Source of the DNA: Streptomyces sp. Root1304
Lineage (GTDB): Bacteria > Actinomycetota > Actinomycetes > Streptomycetales > Streptomycetaceae
Assembly (NCBI RefSeq): GCF_001426405.1
Contig: NZ_LMEP01000003.1
Coordinates: 1-64,000 of the forward strand
DNA: 64,000 bases
Reading direction: 5' to 3'
In this document: positions 1-6,941 of the stretch, one piece after another
How the letters are laid out: each line of letters starts with the position of its first letter
How positions within the stretch are numbered: the first letter of the stretch is position 1
Program-made: the position numbers and the translations under genes
The notes under the pieces: generated by a model
What the model was told of the DNA's origin: nothing
Seen by the model: the letters and a program-made list of their open reading frames with translations, nothing else
The model's database searches: none

Positions 1-181
1 GCAGCAGACTCATCCCCACGGCCTTCGCGCTGAACGTGTGTGTTCCTTGGTCGGAGCACATGTTCAGACGAAGGCCGCTTCTACGTCCGGCGGATACCGC
101 ACCGAGTGATCAAGTACGACGCACCGTTCGACAGCGCACGTTAAAGATCAAGCTAGGAGCGGGACCCGCGCGGCCCCGTCG

Positions 182-601
182 CTACAGTTCGTAGTCCTCG
201 GCCAGCTCCTCCCAGGCGACGCCGCGGAGCGCGGGATCGGCGTCCTCGCCCGTCGGTACCTCCGGGGCGGGCTGGAACCAGGCGACGACGAGGGAGGAGC
301 CGTCCATCGCCGGGTCGAGCGGCGCGGAGTCGAAGACGCCGACGCAGAACACGGAAGGCAGCACCTCGACGGGGCCGAAGGCTCCGGCGCGCTCGTCCGG
401 GTACGCGCGGACCGGCGGAACGACGTGAACCGGCAGGGAGGAGTACGCGCGTTCGGCGTCCCGCTGAAGCCATTCGACCTTGCGGTCGTTGACTCGCTTG
501 CACGGGTAGCCCTCCAGCATCCCCGCGTAGGTCGAGGACATCCGCAGCTGGGTGAGCCGGATCCGACGACCGGACGCGAGAACTATGTGACTCAGTGACA
601 T
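182..601 (-). CDS. hypothetical protein, 139 aa
   Basis: A 139-residue protein with no motif I recognise. It has no signal peptide or membrane segment, is rich in acidic residues towards the C-terminus, and ends in a Glu/Asp-rich tail, so a small cytosolic protein is likely. The start is the ATG at the far end of the frame (codon 599-601); it lies divergent to the regulator remnant at 756-1025. Codon use is ordinary for the window. Function unknown. Confidence 0.6.
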   Translation of the reverse strand: MSLSHIVLASGRRIRLTQLRMSSTYAGMLEGYPCKRVNDRKVEWLQRDAERAYSSLPVHVVPPVRAYPDERAGAFGPVEVLPSVFCVGVFDSAPLDPAMDGSSLVVAWFQPAPEVPTGEDADPALRGVAWEELAEDYEL

Positions 602-755
602 GCGGCCACCCTACGCACAGGATTCACGGGTGGCTTCCCTGAGGATCCGGTGGCCCGCGAGGCCCGCCAGGAGGAGGCCCGCCGGCGGGGAGACGCCGGG
701 GCGTGGACCGCCAGGAGGGCTCCGGCGGCCACGCGGCGACGCCTCGGGCCCGGCG

Positions 756-1025
756 ATCACCCGCCGGCTGGTGGAGCGCTTCGCCGCGTCCGCCGGGACG
801 CCGACGGCGCCGCCCCGTGAGCTCGCCACGCTCACCCCGCGCGAACCGGAGGTGCTGGAAGCCCTCGCGCGCGGGCACAGCAACGCCGAGCTGGCCGTGC
901 GGTTCGGGCTGAGTGAGGCGACGGTGAAGACCCATGTGGCCCGGATTTTGTCGAAGCTCCGGCTGCGCGACCGGGCCCAGGCCGTGATCGCCGCCTACGA
1001 GACGGGGCTCGTGTCACCGGGCTCG
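756..1025 (+). pseudogene. NarL/LuxR-type response regulator, C-terminal remnant
   Basis: The reading frame here encodes a recognisable LuxR-type helix-turn-helix (LTPREPEVLEALARG, then SEATVKTHVARILSKL) and the usual tail AAYETGLV. The homologous tail is present in the intact regulator at 1618-2280. No receiver domain precedes it: upstream is only a low-complexity Arg/Pro/Gly stretch, and no start with a ribosome-binding site is visible. The frame has no stop after the expected C-terminus but runs on antisense through the STAS gene. I read it as the decayed 3' end of a second NarL-type response regulator. It could in principle be expressed as a stand-alone DNA-binding domain. Confidence 0.65.
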
Positions 1026-1400
1026 GAGGGGCGCGGGTCCACCGGGTACGCCGTCCCCCAGCCCCTCCGGCGGCCCGGCCTCCGGGCGCAGCACCTCGCC
1101 CAGCGCCGTCAGACGGATCAGCCGCAGGATCCACGGCTGGTCGCACAGGAGCCGCCAGCGCGCCCCGCGCCGGTGCACGCGCCCGGCGCAGTGGGCGAGG
1201 AGGCCGAGTCCGGTGGCGTCGCAGAAGGTGAGGCGCCGGATGTCGACCGTCAGGGCGTCGGACTCCCTGACGAGGGCGTCGAGCTCGGGCCGCAGGTGCC
1301 GCACCAGGACGAGGTCGAGTTCGCCCTGGAGGGCCGCGACGGTGTGACCGCCGGTCGAACGGACGACGAGGTACGGGTCATGACGGGGGATCAGCTGCAT
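1014..1400 (-). CDS. STAS-domain anti-sigma factor antagonist-like protein
   Basis: A 128-residue single STAS domain of the SpoIIAA/RsbV kind, which normally binds an anti-sigma kinase when dephosphorylated and so frees a sigma factor. The fold is readable: a first strand (HTVAALQGELDLV), then a strand leading to the phospho-site loop FCDATGLGLL. The position of the usual phosphorylated Ser is occupied by Thr63 in D-A-T-G. I chose the ATG at 1398-1400 because GGAG lies 6 nt upstream; a longer frame begins further up but has no such site. No anti-sigma kinase is adjacent. Its 3' end overlaps the regulator remnant on the other strand by 12 nt. Confidence 0.75.
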   Translation of the reverse strand: MQLIPRHDPYLVVRSTGGHTVAALQGELDLVLVRHLRPELDALVRESDALTVDIRRLTFCDATGLGLLAHCAGRVHRRGARWRLLCDQPWILRLIRLTALGEVLRPEAGPPEGLGDGVPGGPAPLRAR

Positions 1401-1617
1401 CGGACGCTCCACAGGGTGGCTCCATGTGTCGCTCCGAGAGTGACCGTCCCCCTTCCGGCAGGGACGTTTCGCCTCGGCCGCTGTCACCTGAATCGGTGAA
1501 TACGGGGGCCACTTCCCCTCGTACGGGCGGTCGATGTGCGCACGGGATGCCGATACGGGGTGGGGCGCGTGCCCGGATACGCGTCCGGGTCCGCGGCCGT
1601 GCCCCGATCCGCGCCGT

Positions 1618-2280
1618 TCAGCCGGGCAGCGTCACGAGCCCCGTCTCGTACGCGGTGATCACCAGCTGGACCCGGTCCCTGGCGCCCAGTTTGGTGAGCA
1701 GGCGCGACACGTGCGACTTGGCGGTGGCCACGGTGATGAAGAGGTCCTCCGCGATCTCGGTGTTCGTCAGGCCGCGTCCGATGAGGGTCAGGACCTCCCG
1801 TTCCCGCTCGGTGATGCCCTCGACCGGCCGTGCGGAGCGCCGCGTGGGGCGCCCGACGAAGTCGGCGATCAGTCGGCGGGTGATCCCCGGCGCGATCAGC
1901 GCCTCGCCGCCGGCGACCACCCGGATCGCCGCGAGGATGTCGTTCAGCGCCATGTCCTTGACCACGAAGCCGCTCGCCCCGGCCCGCAGTGCGCCGTAGA
2001 CGTGGTCGTCCTCGTCGAACGTGGTGAGGACGAGGACGCGCGTGGCGGCCGGCCCCTCGGTGATCAGGCGGGTGGCCTCGATCCCGTCCATGCCGGGCAT
2101 GCGGATGTCCATCACCACGACGTCGGGGGCGAGTTCGCCGACCAGCTCGACCGCCTCGGCACCGTTCGCCGCTTCGCCGACGACCTCCAGGTCGGGGTGG
2201 TCGGCCATGACCAGGCGCAGGCCGGACCGCACCAGGGGCTGGTCGTCGGCGAGCACGATGCGCAGGGGGCCGGTGCTCAC
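1618..2280 (-). CDS. NarL/FixJ-family response regulator
   Basis: A full-length 220-residue response regulator. The receiver domain (about 6-120) has the acidic pair ADD near residue 11, phospho-acceptor Asp58 in VVVMDIRMPG, Thr86/87 and Lys108. The LuxR-type DNA-binding domain (about 153-215) contains the EREREVLTLIGRG and ATAKSHVSRLL helices. The start is GTG at 2278-2280, overlapping the stop of the histidine kinase gene by 4 nt (GTGA), so the two are translationally coupled. It is the output half of the pair with the kinase at 2277-3470. The signal is unknown; target genes are likely nearby or the operon itself. Confidence 0.92.
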   Translation of the reverse strand: MSTGPLRIVLADDQPLVRSGLRLVMADHPDLEVVGEAANGAEAVELVGELAPDVVVMDIRMPGMDGIEATRLITEGPAATRVLVLTTFDEDDHVYGALRAGASGFVVKDMALNDILAAIRVVAGGEALIAPGITRRLIADFVGRPTRRSARPVEGITEREREVLTLIGRGLTNTEIAEDLFITVATAKSHVSRLLTKLGARDRVQLVITAYETGLVTLPG

Positions 2281-3470
2281 CGGGCCTCCAGCGGGGCCCG
2301 GTCGGGTTCGGCCAGCGGGAGTCGGGCCGTCACCCGGAAGCCGCCCTCGGCGCGGGTCCCGGCGCTGAACTCGCCGGACAGCAGGGCGACCCGCTCCCGC
2401 ATGCCCACCAGGCCGAAACCGTGGGCCGGGCCGTTCCCCTCGGGGGCACCCCGCCCGGCGTCGACGACCTCCACGGTCAGCTCCTCGTCCCCGTAGTCGA
2501 TGAGCACCCGGCAGTGTCCGGTGCCCGCGTGGCGGACCACGTTGGTCAGCGCCTCCTGAACGATACGGAAGGCGGACAGCTCGACATCGGCCGGCAGGGG
2601 CCGCTCCCGTCCGCCGCGGCGGACCTCCACGCACACCCCCGCGTCGGCCGTGGCCGCCGCCAGCCGGTCGAGGTCCGCGAGACCCGGCGAGGGCGCGAGG
2701 CCCGTGCCGCTCCCCGGGGCCGCCGCGTCCGGGTCCGTCCGGCGCAGTGCCGTCACGGTGCGCCGGAGGCCCGACAGGGTCTCCCTGCTGGTGGCCTCGA
2801 TGGCCCGCAGCGCCTCACCGGCCTCCGTGGGCCGGGTCCGGACGACCTGGCCCGCCGCTCCGGCCTGGATGGCGATGATGCCGATGCTGTGCGCGACCAT
2901 GTCGTGCAGTTCCCGTGCGATGCGCAGCCGTTCGGCGGTCACGGCCTCGGAGAGCTCCTGTGAGCGGAGCTCCGCCGCGTGTTCTCCGCGCTCGCGGACG
3001 AGCAGCCCGCCCGTACAGGCCGCGGCGGCCGCCAGGAGGGCGATGACGACGTTCACGACGAGGGTGTCCCCGTGCGAGAAGCCGGCGATGACGAGGAGCT
3101 GGACGACGAAGGACGCGGCCGCCGCGGCGACCGCCACCCGTCGGGCGCGGGTGGCGACGAGGAAGCCCAGGACGAGGTCCGCCGCGAGGAAGGAGAGGAA
3201 CTGGCCCTGGTACGCGGCGGGCAGGCTCGTCCCTGCGGCGCCCGGGACGCCCACCACCACGAGGGTGGACCCGAGGAGCGTCAGAGACAGCGCCAGGAGG
3301 GGCCTGCGGCGCAGCACGCCGACGAGCAGGCTCGCCGCGAGCAGGGCCCCGGCCCCGTGGACCGTGCCCGAGGCGCGCGGGGCCCCTCCGATGAGCAGGG
3401 CCACCGCGAGGAGGTACAGGGCGGCTCCCGCCCAGGCCGTGAGGGCCGATCTCGTGCTCAGCGTGTCCAT
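2277..3470 (-). CDS. two-component sensor histidine kinase (HisKA_3/NarL-partner type)
   Basis: A 397-residue membrane kinase. The N-terminal half (about 10-157) is a run of hydrophobic segments, probably five or six transmembrane helices, without a sizeable extracellular sensor domain. A HisKA_3 dimerisation domain follows, with phospho-acceptor His189 in RIARELHDMVAHS. The HATPase_c domain has the N-box residue Asn310 (EALTNVVRHA) and the G-box GFGLVGMRERV at 351-361. It phosphorylates the response regulator whose GTG start overlaps its stop. The membrane-embedded, loop-poor sensor suggests it detects an envelope or membrane state, as in DesK-like kinases; that is inference. Confidence 0.92.
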   Translation of the reverse strand: MDTLSTRSALTAWAGAALYLLAVALLIGGAPRASGTVHGAGALLAASLLVGVLRRRPLLALSLTLLGSTLVVVGVPGAAGTSLPAAYQGQFLSFLAADLVLGFLVATRARRVAVAAAAASFVVQLLVIAGFSHGDTLVVNVVIALLAAAAACTGGLLVRERGEHAAELRSQELSEAVTAERLRIARELHDMVAHSIGIIAIQAGAAGQVVRTRPTEAGEALRAIEATSRETLSGLRRTVTALRRTDPDAAAPGSGTGLAPSPGLADLDRLAAATADAGVCVEVRRGGRERPLPADVELSAFRIVQEALTNVVRHAGTGHCRVLIDYGDEELTVEVVDAGRGAPEGNGPAHGFGLVGMRERVALLSGEFSAGTRAEGGFRVTARLPLAEPDRAPLEAR

Positions 3471-3587
3471 GCCGCGACACTATCCAGCCGTGATCTCCGC
3501 GGAATCCGCCCGTGGACCGACGCCCACGGGATGACCCGGATCGCCCCCGGGCGGGTACGGGGGTTCGCCGCGCGCGGTGGGGGTCCG

Positions 3588-3740
3588 TCAGCGGGTGGGC
3601 GACGCACGCGTGCGCGTACCCCGAGGCGGGGTCGGGCCGGATGCCGGCGTCCGGGCCCCGGCGCGTTGGAGACCGGCGGCGGTGAGCCCCGCGTTACCGG
3701 CGCCGACGACGACGGCGTCGAAGTCGCCGCCGCCGCTCAC
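3588..3740 (-). pseudogene. FAD/NAD(P)-dependent oxidoreductase, N-terminal stub
   Basis: A 50-codon frame opens with GTG at 3738-3740, overlapping the stop of the NTF2-like gene by 4 nt (GTGA). It begins with the Rossmann dinucleotide-binding signature of FAD oxidoreductases, FDAVVVGAGNAGLTAAGLQ, the start of a protein expected to be several hundred residues long. After about 30 residues the sequence degenerates into Pro/Thr/Arg-rich text and stops. No continuation is seen in the following 120 bases, so this is a deleted gene whose translationally coupled start survives. The original pair was probably an NTF2-like protein plus a phytoene-desaturase-like oxidoreductase. Confidence 0.7.
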
Positions 3741-4213
3741 CGCCGGCCCTCGCCTCCGTCGCCGGTCTCCACGGCAGCGGCCTCCCCGTCGCCGGCCGCC
3801 GCGCCCGTCCCCGTGTCGCCGCTCGCGGCGAGGGCCTCCGCCGCGATGCGTTCGAACTGGGCGCCCATGGCGGCGGAGAGCGCCTGCGCGGCGGAGAAGG
3901 GCCTGACCATGACCATGAAGTCGTCGATCCTGCCCTCCTCGTCGAAGTGGAGGAAGTCGCAGCCGTTGATCTCCTTGTCCCCGACCTTCGCGGTGAAGAC
4001 GAGCGCGTGGTCCCGGCCGTCCGCGCTCTCGATCTCGCGGACGTAGCGGAAGTCGGTGAAGACGCGGACGACCCCGCGCAGGATGGCGGCGGTGATGGCC
4101 TTGCCTGGATACGGGCGGAAGGCCACCGGGCTGGTGAAGACGACGTCCTCGGCGAGCATGGCCTCGATGGCGGCGTGGTCGCGGTGCTCCACGGCCTGAC
4201 GGAACGGGTGCAT
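3737..4213 (-). CDS. NTF2/SnoaL-like nuclear transport factor 2 family protein
   Basis: A 158-residue protein with an NTF2-like fold: the N-terminal helix and strand pattern HPFRQAVEHRDHAAIEAMLA followed by DVVFTSPV, then a cone of beta-strands ending in EEGRIDDFMVMVRP. Such proteins are small enzymes, isomerases, cyclases or ligand binders. Beyond residue 125 the sequence is a low-complexity Ala/Gly/Glu tail not expected in the family. GGAG lies 7 nt upstream of the ATG at 4211-4213, supporting this start. It is coupled to the oxidoreductase stub downstream, so its usual partner has been lost. Substrate unknown. Confidence 0.8.
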   Translation of the reverse strand: MHPFRQAVEHRDHAAIEAMLAEDVVFTSPVAFRPYPGKAITAAILRGVVRVFTDFRYVREIESADGRDHALVFTAKVGDKEINGCDFLHFDEEGRIDDFMVMVRPFSAAQALSAAMGAQFERIAAEALAASGDTGTGAAAGDGEAAAVETGDGGEGRR

Positions 4214-4395
4214 GATGCGGCTCCATAGGCAACTTTTTGATTAGGTGCAGATGCATCTCATCGCATGTCCGCGTCGCCGTCCAGTGGTCGGCCCGTTCCG
4301 ACCGCCGTGACACGGCGGATCGCCACCGGAAAGGGACGGGCGGCCGGGGCAGACCTCCCTCGGTCGCCCCGACCGCCCGCCCGGCTCTTCGCGGC

Positions 4396-5808
4396 TCAGC
4401 CGGCGAACCGCGCCATCCACGCCTCGACCTCGTCCGAGGAACGCGGCAGACCGGCGGACAGGTTCTCGTTGCCGTCCTCCGTGACCACCAGGTCGTCCTC
4501 GATCCGGACGCCGATGCCGCGCCACTCCTCCGGCACGGTCAGGTCGTCGGGCTGGAAGTAGAGGCCCGGCTCGACGGTGAGGACCATGCCCGGCTCCAGG
4601 ACGCCGTCGACGTACTCCTCGGTGCGCGCCTGCGCGCAGTCGTGGACGTCCAGGCCGAGCATGTGGCCGGTGCCGGCCATGGTGAAGCGGCGCTGGAGAC
4701 CCAGCTCGTACGCGCGGTCCGCGGGGCCCTCGATGAAGCCCCACTCGACGAGCCGCTCGGCCAGGTGGCGCTGGGACGCCTCGTGGAAGTCGCGGTAGGC
4801 GGCGCCCGGCTTCACGGCGGCGATGCCCGCCTCCTGGGCCTCGTACACCGCGTCGTACACCTTGCGCTGGACATCGGTGAAGGTGCCGCTGATGGGCAGG
4901 GTGCGGGTGACGTCGGCGGTGTAGAGGGAGTGGGTCTCCACGCCCGCGTCGAGCAGCAGCAGCTCGCCGGGGCGGACCGGTCCGTCGTTCTCCGTCCAGT
5001 GCATGATCGTGGCGTGGTCGCCCGCGGCGCAGATGGAGCCGTAGCCCAGGGCGTTGCCCTCCAGGCGCGCCCGGCGGAAGAAGGTGCCCTCGATCCAGCG
5101 CTCGGAGGTGGCGACCGCGCGGGAGAGCTCGCCGACGCAGTCGGTGAAGCCGCGGACGGTGGAGTCCACCGCCTTGCGCATCTCGCCGAGCTCCCACGCG
5201 TCCTTGACGAGCCGGAGGTCGCTGAGCGTGCCGTCCAGCTCGACGTCACGCTCCTCGTCGGTGGTGACGGCCGCTTCGAGGACGGGGTCGTGGCCGCGGA
5301 CGATGCGGGTCGGGACGCCGTCGCCGGCGGCGAGGTCCTTCGCGAGGGAGCGGACGTCGCGGCAGGGCAGGCCGAGGACCGTCTCGTACTCGGCGAGGGA
5401 GGGGCGGCGGCCCATCCACAGCTCGGCCGTGTAGCCGATCCAGAACTCGTCGTTGTCCCGGCTGTCGCGGGGCAGCACGTAGCAGTACGCGTCGTGGCCG
5501 CCGTCGGCGCGGGGTTCGAGGACCAGGGCGCCGTCGCGGGCCTTGTCCCCGGTCATGTGGACGTAGCCGGAGTACGGGCGGAAGGGGTAGGTGTCGTCGT
5601 TGGAGCGGGTCTTCAGGTTGCCGGAGGGGATCACCAGGCGCTCGCCGGGGAAGCGGGCGGAGAGCTCGGCACGGCGCAGGGCCGTGTACGGGGCCTGCTC
5701 GGCGGGTTCGAGATCGTGCCGCTCGGTGTCCGCCCACCCGGTCCTCATCAGGGTGGAGAGTTCCTCGGAGACTCCTCCGTAGAGGCCGTTCTTGCGACCC
5801 TTCGCCAC
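4396..5808 (-). CDS. pepP: Xaa-Pro aminopeptidase (M24B family)
   Basis: Metalloaminopeptidase releasing the N-terminal residue when proline follows; a cytosolic enzyme of peptide turnover. The C-terminal pita-bread domain carries the five metal ligands of the family: Asp287 (LLLLDAGVE), Asp299 (TADVTRTLP), His382 (GTGHMLGLD), Glu413 (TVEPGLY) and Glu437 (RIEDDLVV). The N-terminal AMP_N domain covers roughly residues 40-180. I chose the GTG at 5806-5808 because AAGGAG sits 6 nt upstream; in-frame starts at 5829 (ATG) and 5844 (GTG) lack a comparable site. That gives 470 residues, normal for actinobacterial PepP. It is transcribed alone and divergent from the regulator at 5958. Confidence 0.93.
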   Translation of the reverse strand: MAKGRKNGLYGGVSEELSTLMRTGWADTERHDLEPAEQAPYTALRRAELSARFPGERLVIPSGNLKTRSNDDTYPFRPYSGYVHMTGDKARDGALVLEPRADGGHDAYCYVLPRDSRDNDEFWIGYTAELWMGRRPSLAEYETVLGLPCRDVRSLAKDLAAGDGVPTRIVRGHDPVLEAAVTTDEERDVELDGTLSDLRLVKDAWELGEMRKAVDSTVRGFTDCVGELSRAVATSERWIEGTFFRRARLEGNALGYGSICAAGDHATIMHWTENDGPVRPGELLLLDAGVETHSLYTADVTRTLPISGTFTDVQRKVYDAVYEAQEAGIAAVKPGAAYRDFHEASQRHLAERLVEWGFIEGPADRAYELGLQRRFTMAGTGHMLGLDVHDCAQARTEEYVDGVLEPGMVLTVEPGLYFQPDDLTVPEEWRGIGVRIEDDLVVTEDGNENLSAGLPRSSDEVEAWMARFAG

Positions 5809-5957
5809 GTCCTGCTCCTTCTTCCGCATGGGTTCCACGGCCACCGGTCGTCGGCGGCAACCGGAAAGTACCGCTCACCGGCGACCCCGGGTGCCCAGGA
5901 CCGCCAGTGGCACGAATCGGCCACGGCCGGGGAGCGGGCGCACCGATAATGGGCGTC

Positions 5958-6941
5958 ATGGCGAACGAGAAGCTCGGTGAGGCCCTGCGGCTGCTGGGGA
6001 TCGGTCCGGAGGCCGTCCGGGTCTACGGGAGGCTCCTGGACATGGGCCCGGCGCCCCTGAGCGCGATCGGCGCCGCCGCCGGTCTCGAAGGGGCCGCGCT
6101 GGGGGAGGCGTACCGCGAGCTCGTCGACTCCGGTCTGGCGAGCGCCGCCGAGGAGGGTCCCGACGTGGTGGCCCCGGTGCCGCCGGCCGCGGGCCTGGAG
6201 ATCCTGGGGCGGCGGCGGGCGGCCGAGCTGGACGAGTCCCGGATCACGGTCGGGGGCGCGTTCGACTCGTTCCGCCGGCACCGGCTCGCCGGGTACCACG
6301 ACCCGCTCGTGGAGGTCGTCACCGGGGACGCGATCGGGCTGCGGATGCGCCAGGCCTGGGCGAGCGCGCGGGAGCAGATCCGGCAGTTCGACTCGCCGCC
6401 GTACTTCCCGCTCGAAGGCGCCACGGACGACGCGCTGGCCACCCTCGCGCGGGGGGTGACGCAGCGGGTCGTGTACTCGCGGGAGTCCCTGGAGTACCCG
6501 GGGCAGCTGGAGAACGCCATCGAGCCGTGCGTGGAGGCCGGGGAGCAGGCCCGGGTGCTGCCCTCGGTGCCGGTCAAGCTGCTGATCATCGACGACGCGT
6601 ACGCCCTGGTCGCGCTGGCGATACGGGAGACGGACGTCTACAACACCATGCTGGTGGTGCAGCCGTGCGGGCTGCTCTCGGCGCTCGTGGCGCTGTTCGA
6701 GCAGGGCTGGCAGAGCGCCCTGCCCCTGCACGGCCGCACGGCGCGGCCCGCCGCGCTGCTCCCGGCGGACCGCCGCCTGCTCCGGCTCCTCGCGGCCGGA
6801 GCGAGCGACGAGGTGATCGCGCGGGAGATCGGGGTCAGCCGCCGCACGCTGTTCCGCCGGGTGCAGATCCTGATGGCCCGCCTCGGCGCTACGAGCCGCT
6901 TCCAGATGGCGCTGCAGGCGCAGCGCGCGGGGTGGCTGTGA
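5958..6941 (+). CDS. LuxR C-terminal / TrmB-like transcriptional regulator
   Basis: A 327-residue DNA-binding protein with no receiver domain. The N-terminus (about 5-75) resembles a TrmB winged helix (YGRLLDMGPAPLSAIGAAAG), a middle region may bind a ligand (RMRQAWASAREQIRQF), and residues about 265-325 form a LuxR-type HTH with ASDEVIAREIGVSRRTLFRR. Such genes occur as regulators of natural-product or peptidase genes in Streptomyces. The start is ATG 5958; GATAAT at 5945-5950, 7 nt before it, would make the message leaderless. ATG 5949 is an alternative. The 3' end overlaps the convergent peptidase gene by 53 bp. Confidence 0.85.
   Translation: MANEKLGEALRLLGIGPEAVRVYGRLLDMGPAPLSAIGAAAGLEGAALGEAYRELVDSGLASAAEEGPDVVAPVPPAAGLEILGRRRAAELDESRITVGGAFDSFRRHRLAGYHDPLVEVVTGDAIGLRMRQAWASAREQIRQFDSPPYFPLEGATDDALATLARGVTQRVVYSRESLEYPGQLENAIEPCVEAGEQARVLPSVPVKLLIIDDAYALVALAIRETDVYNTMLVVQPCGLLSALVALFEQGWQSALPLHGRTARPAALLPADRRLLRLLAAGASDEVIAREIGVSRRTLFRRVQILMARLGATSRFQMALQAQRAGWL

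Noticed and set aside
40-144. Short frame beginning GTG 40 and ending at TAA 142-144
   Set aside because: Thirty-four residues with no ribosome-binding site, no family resemblance and no supporting neighbours; could be the end of an unseen gene but cannot be supported.
600-1499. A single 299-codon plus-strand gene across this region
   Set aside because: Only the central 90 codons resemble a protein family; the rest is antisense to the STAS gene and low-complexity. Treated as a remnant instead.
4249-4258. AGATGCATCT palindrome upstream of the NTF2-like gene
   Set aside because: A 10-bp perfect palindrome is expected by chance at this scale and lacks a partner site; the surrounding AT-rich stretch may be a promoter but no clear -35/-10 pair is visible.
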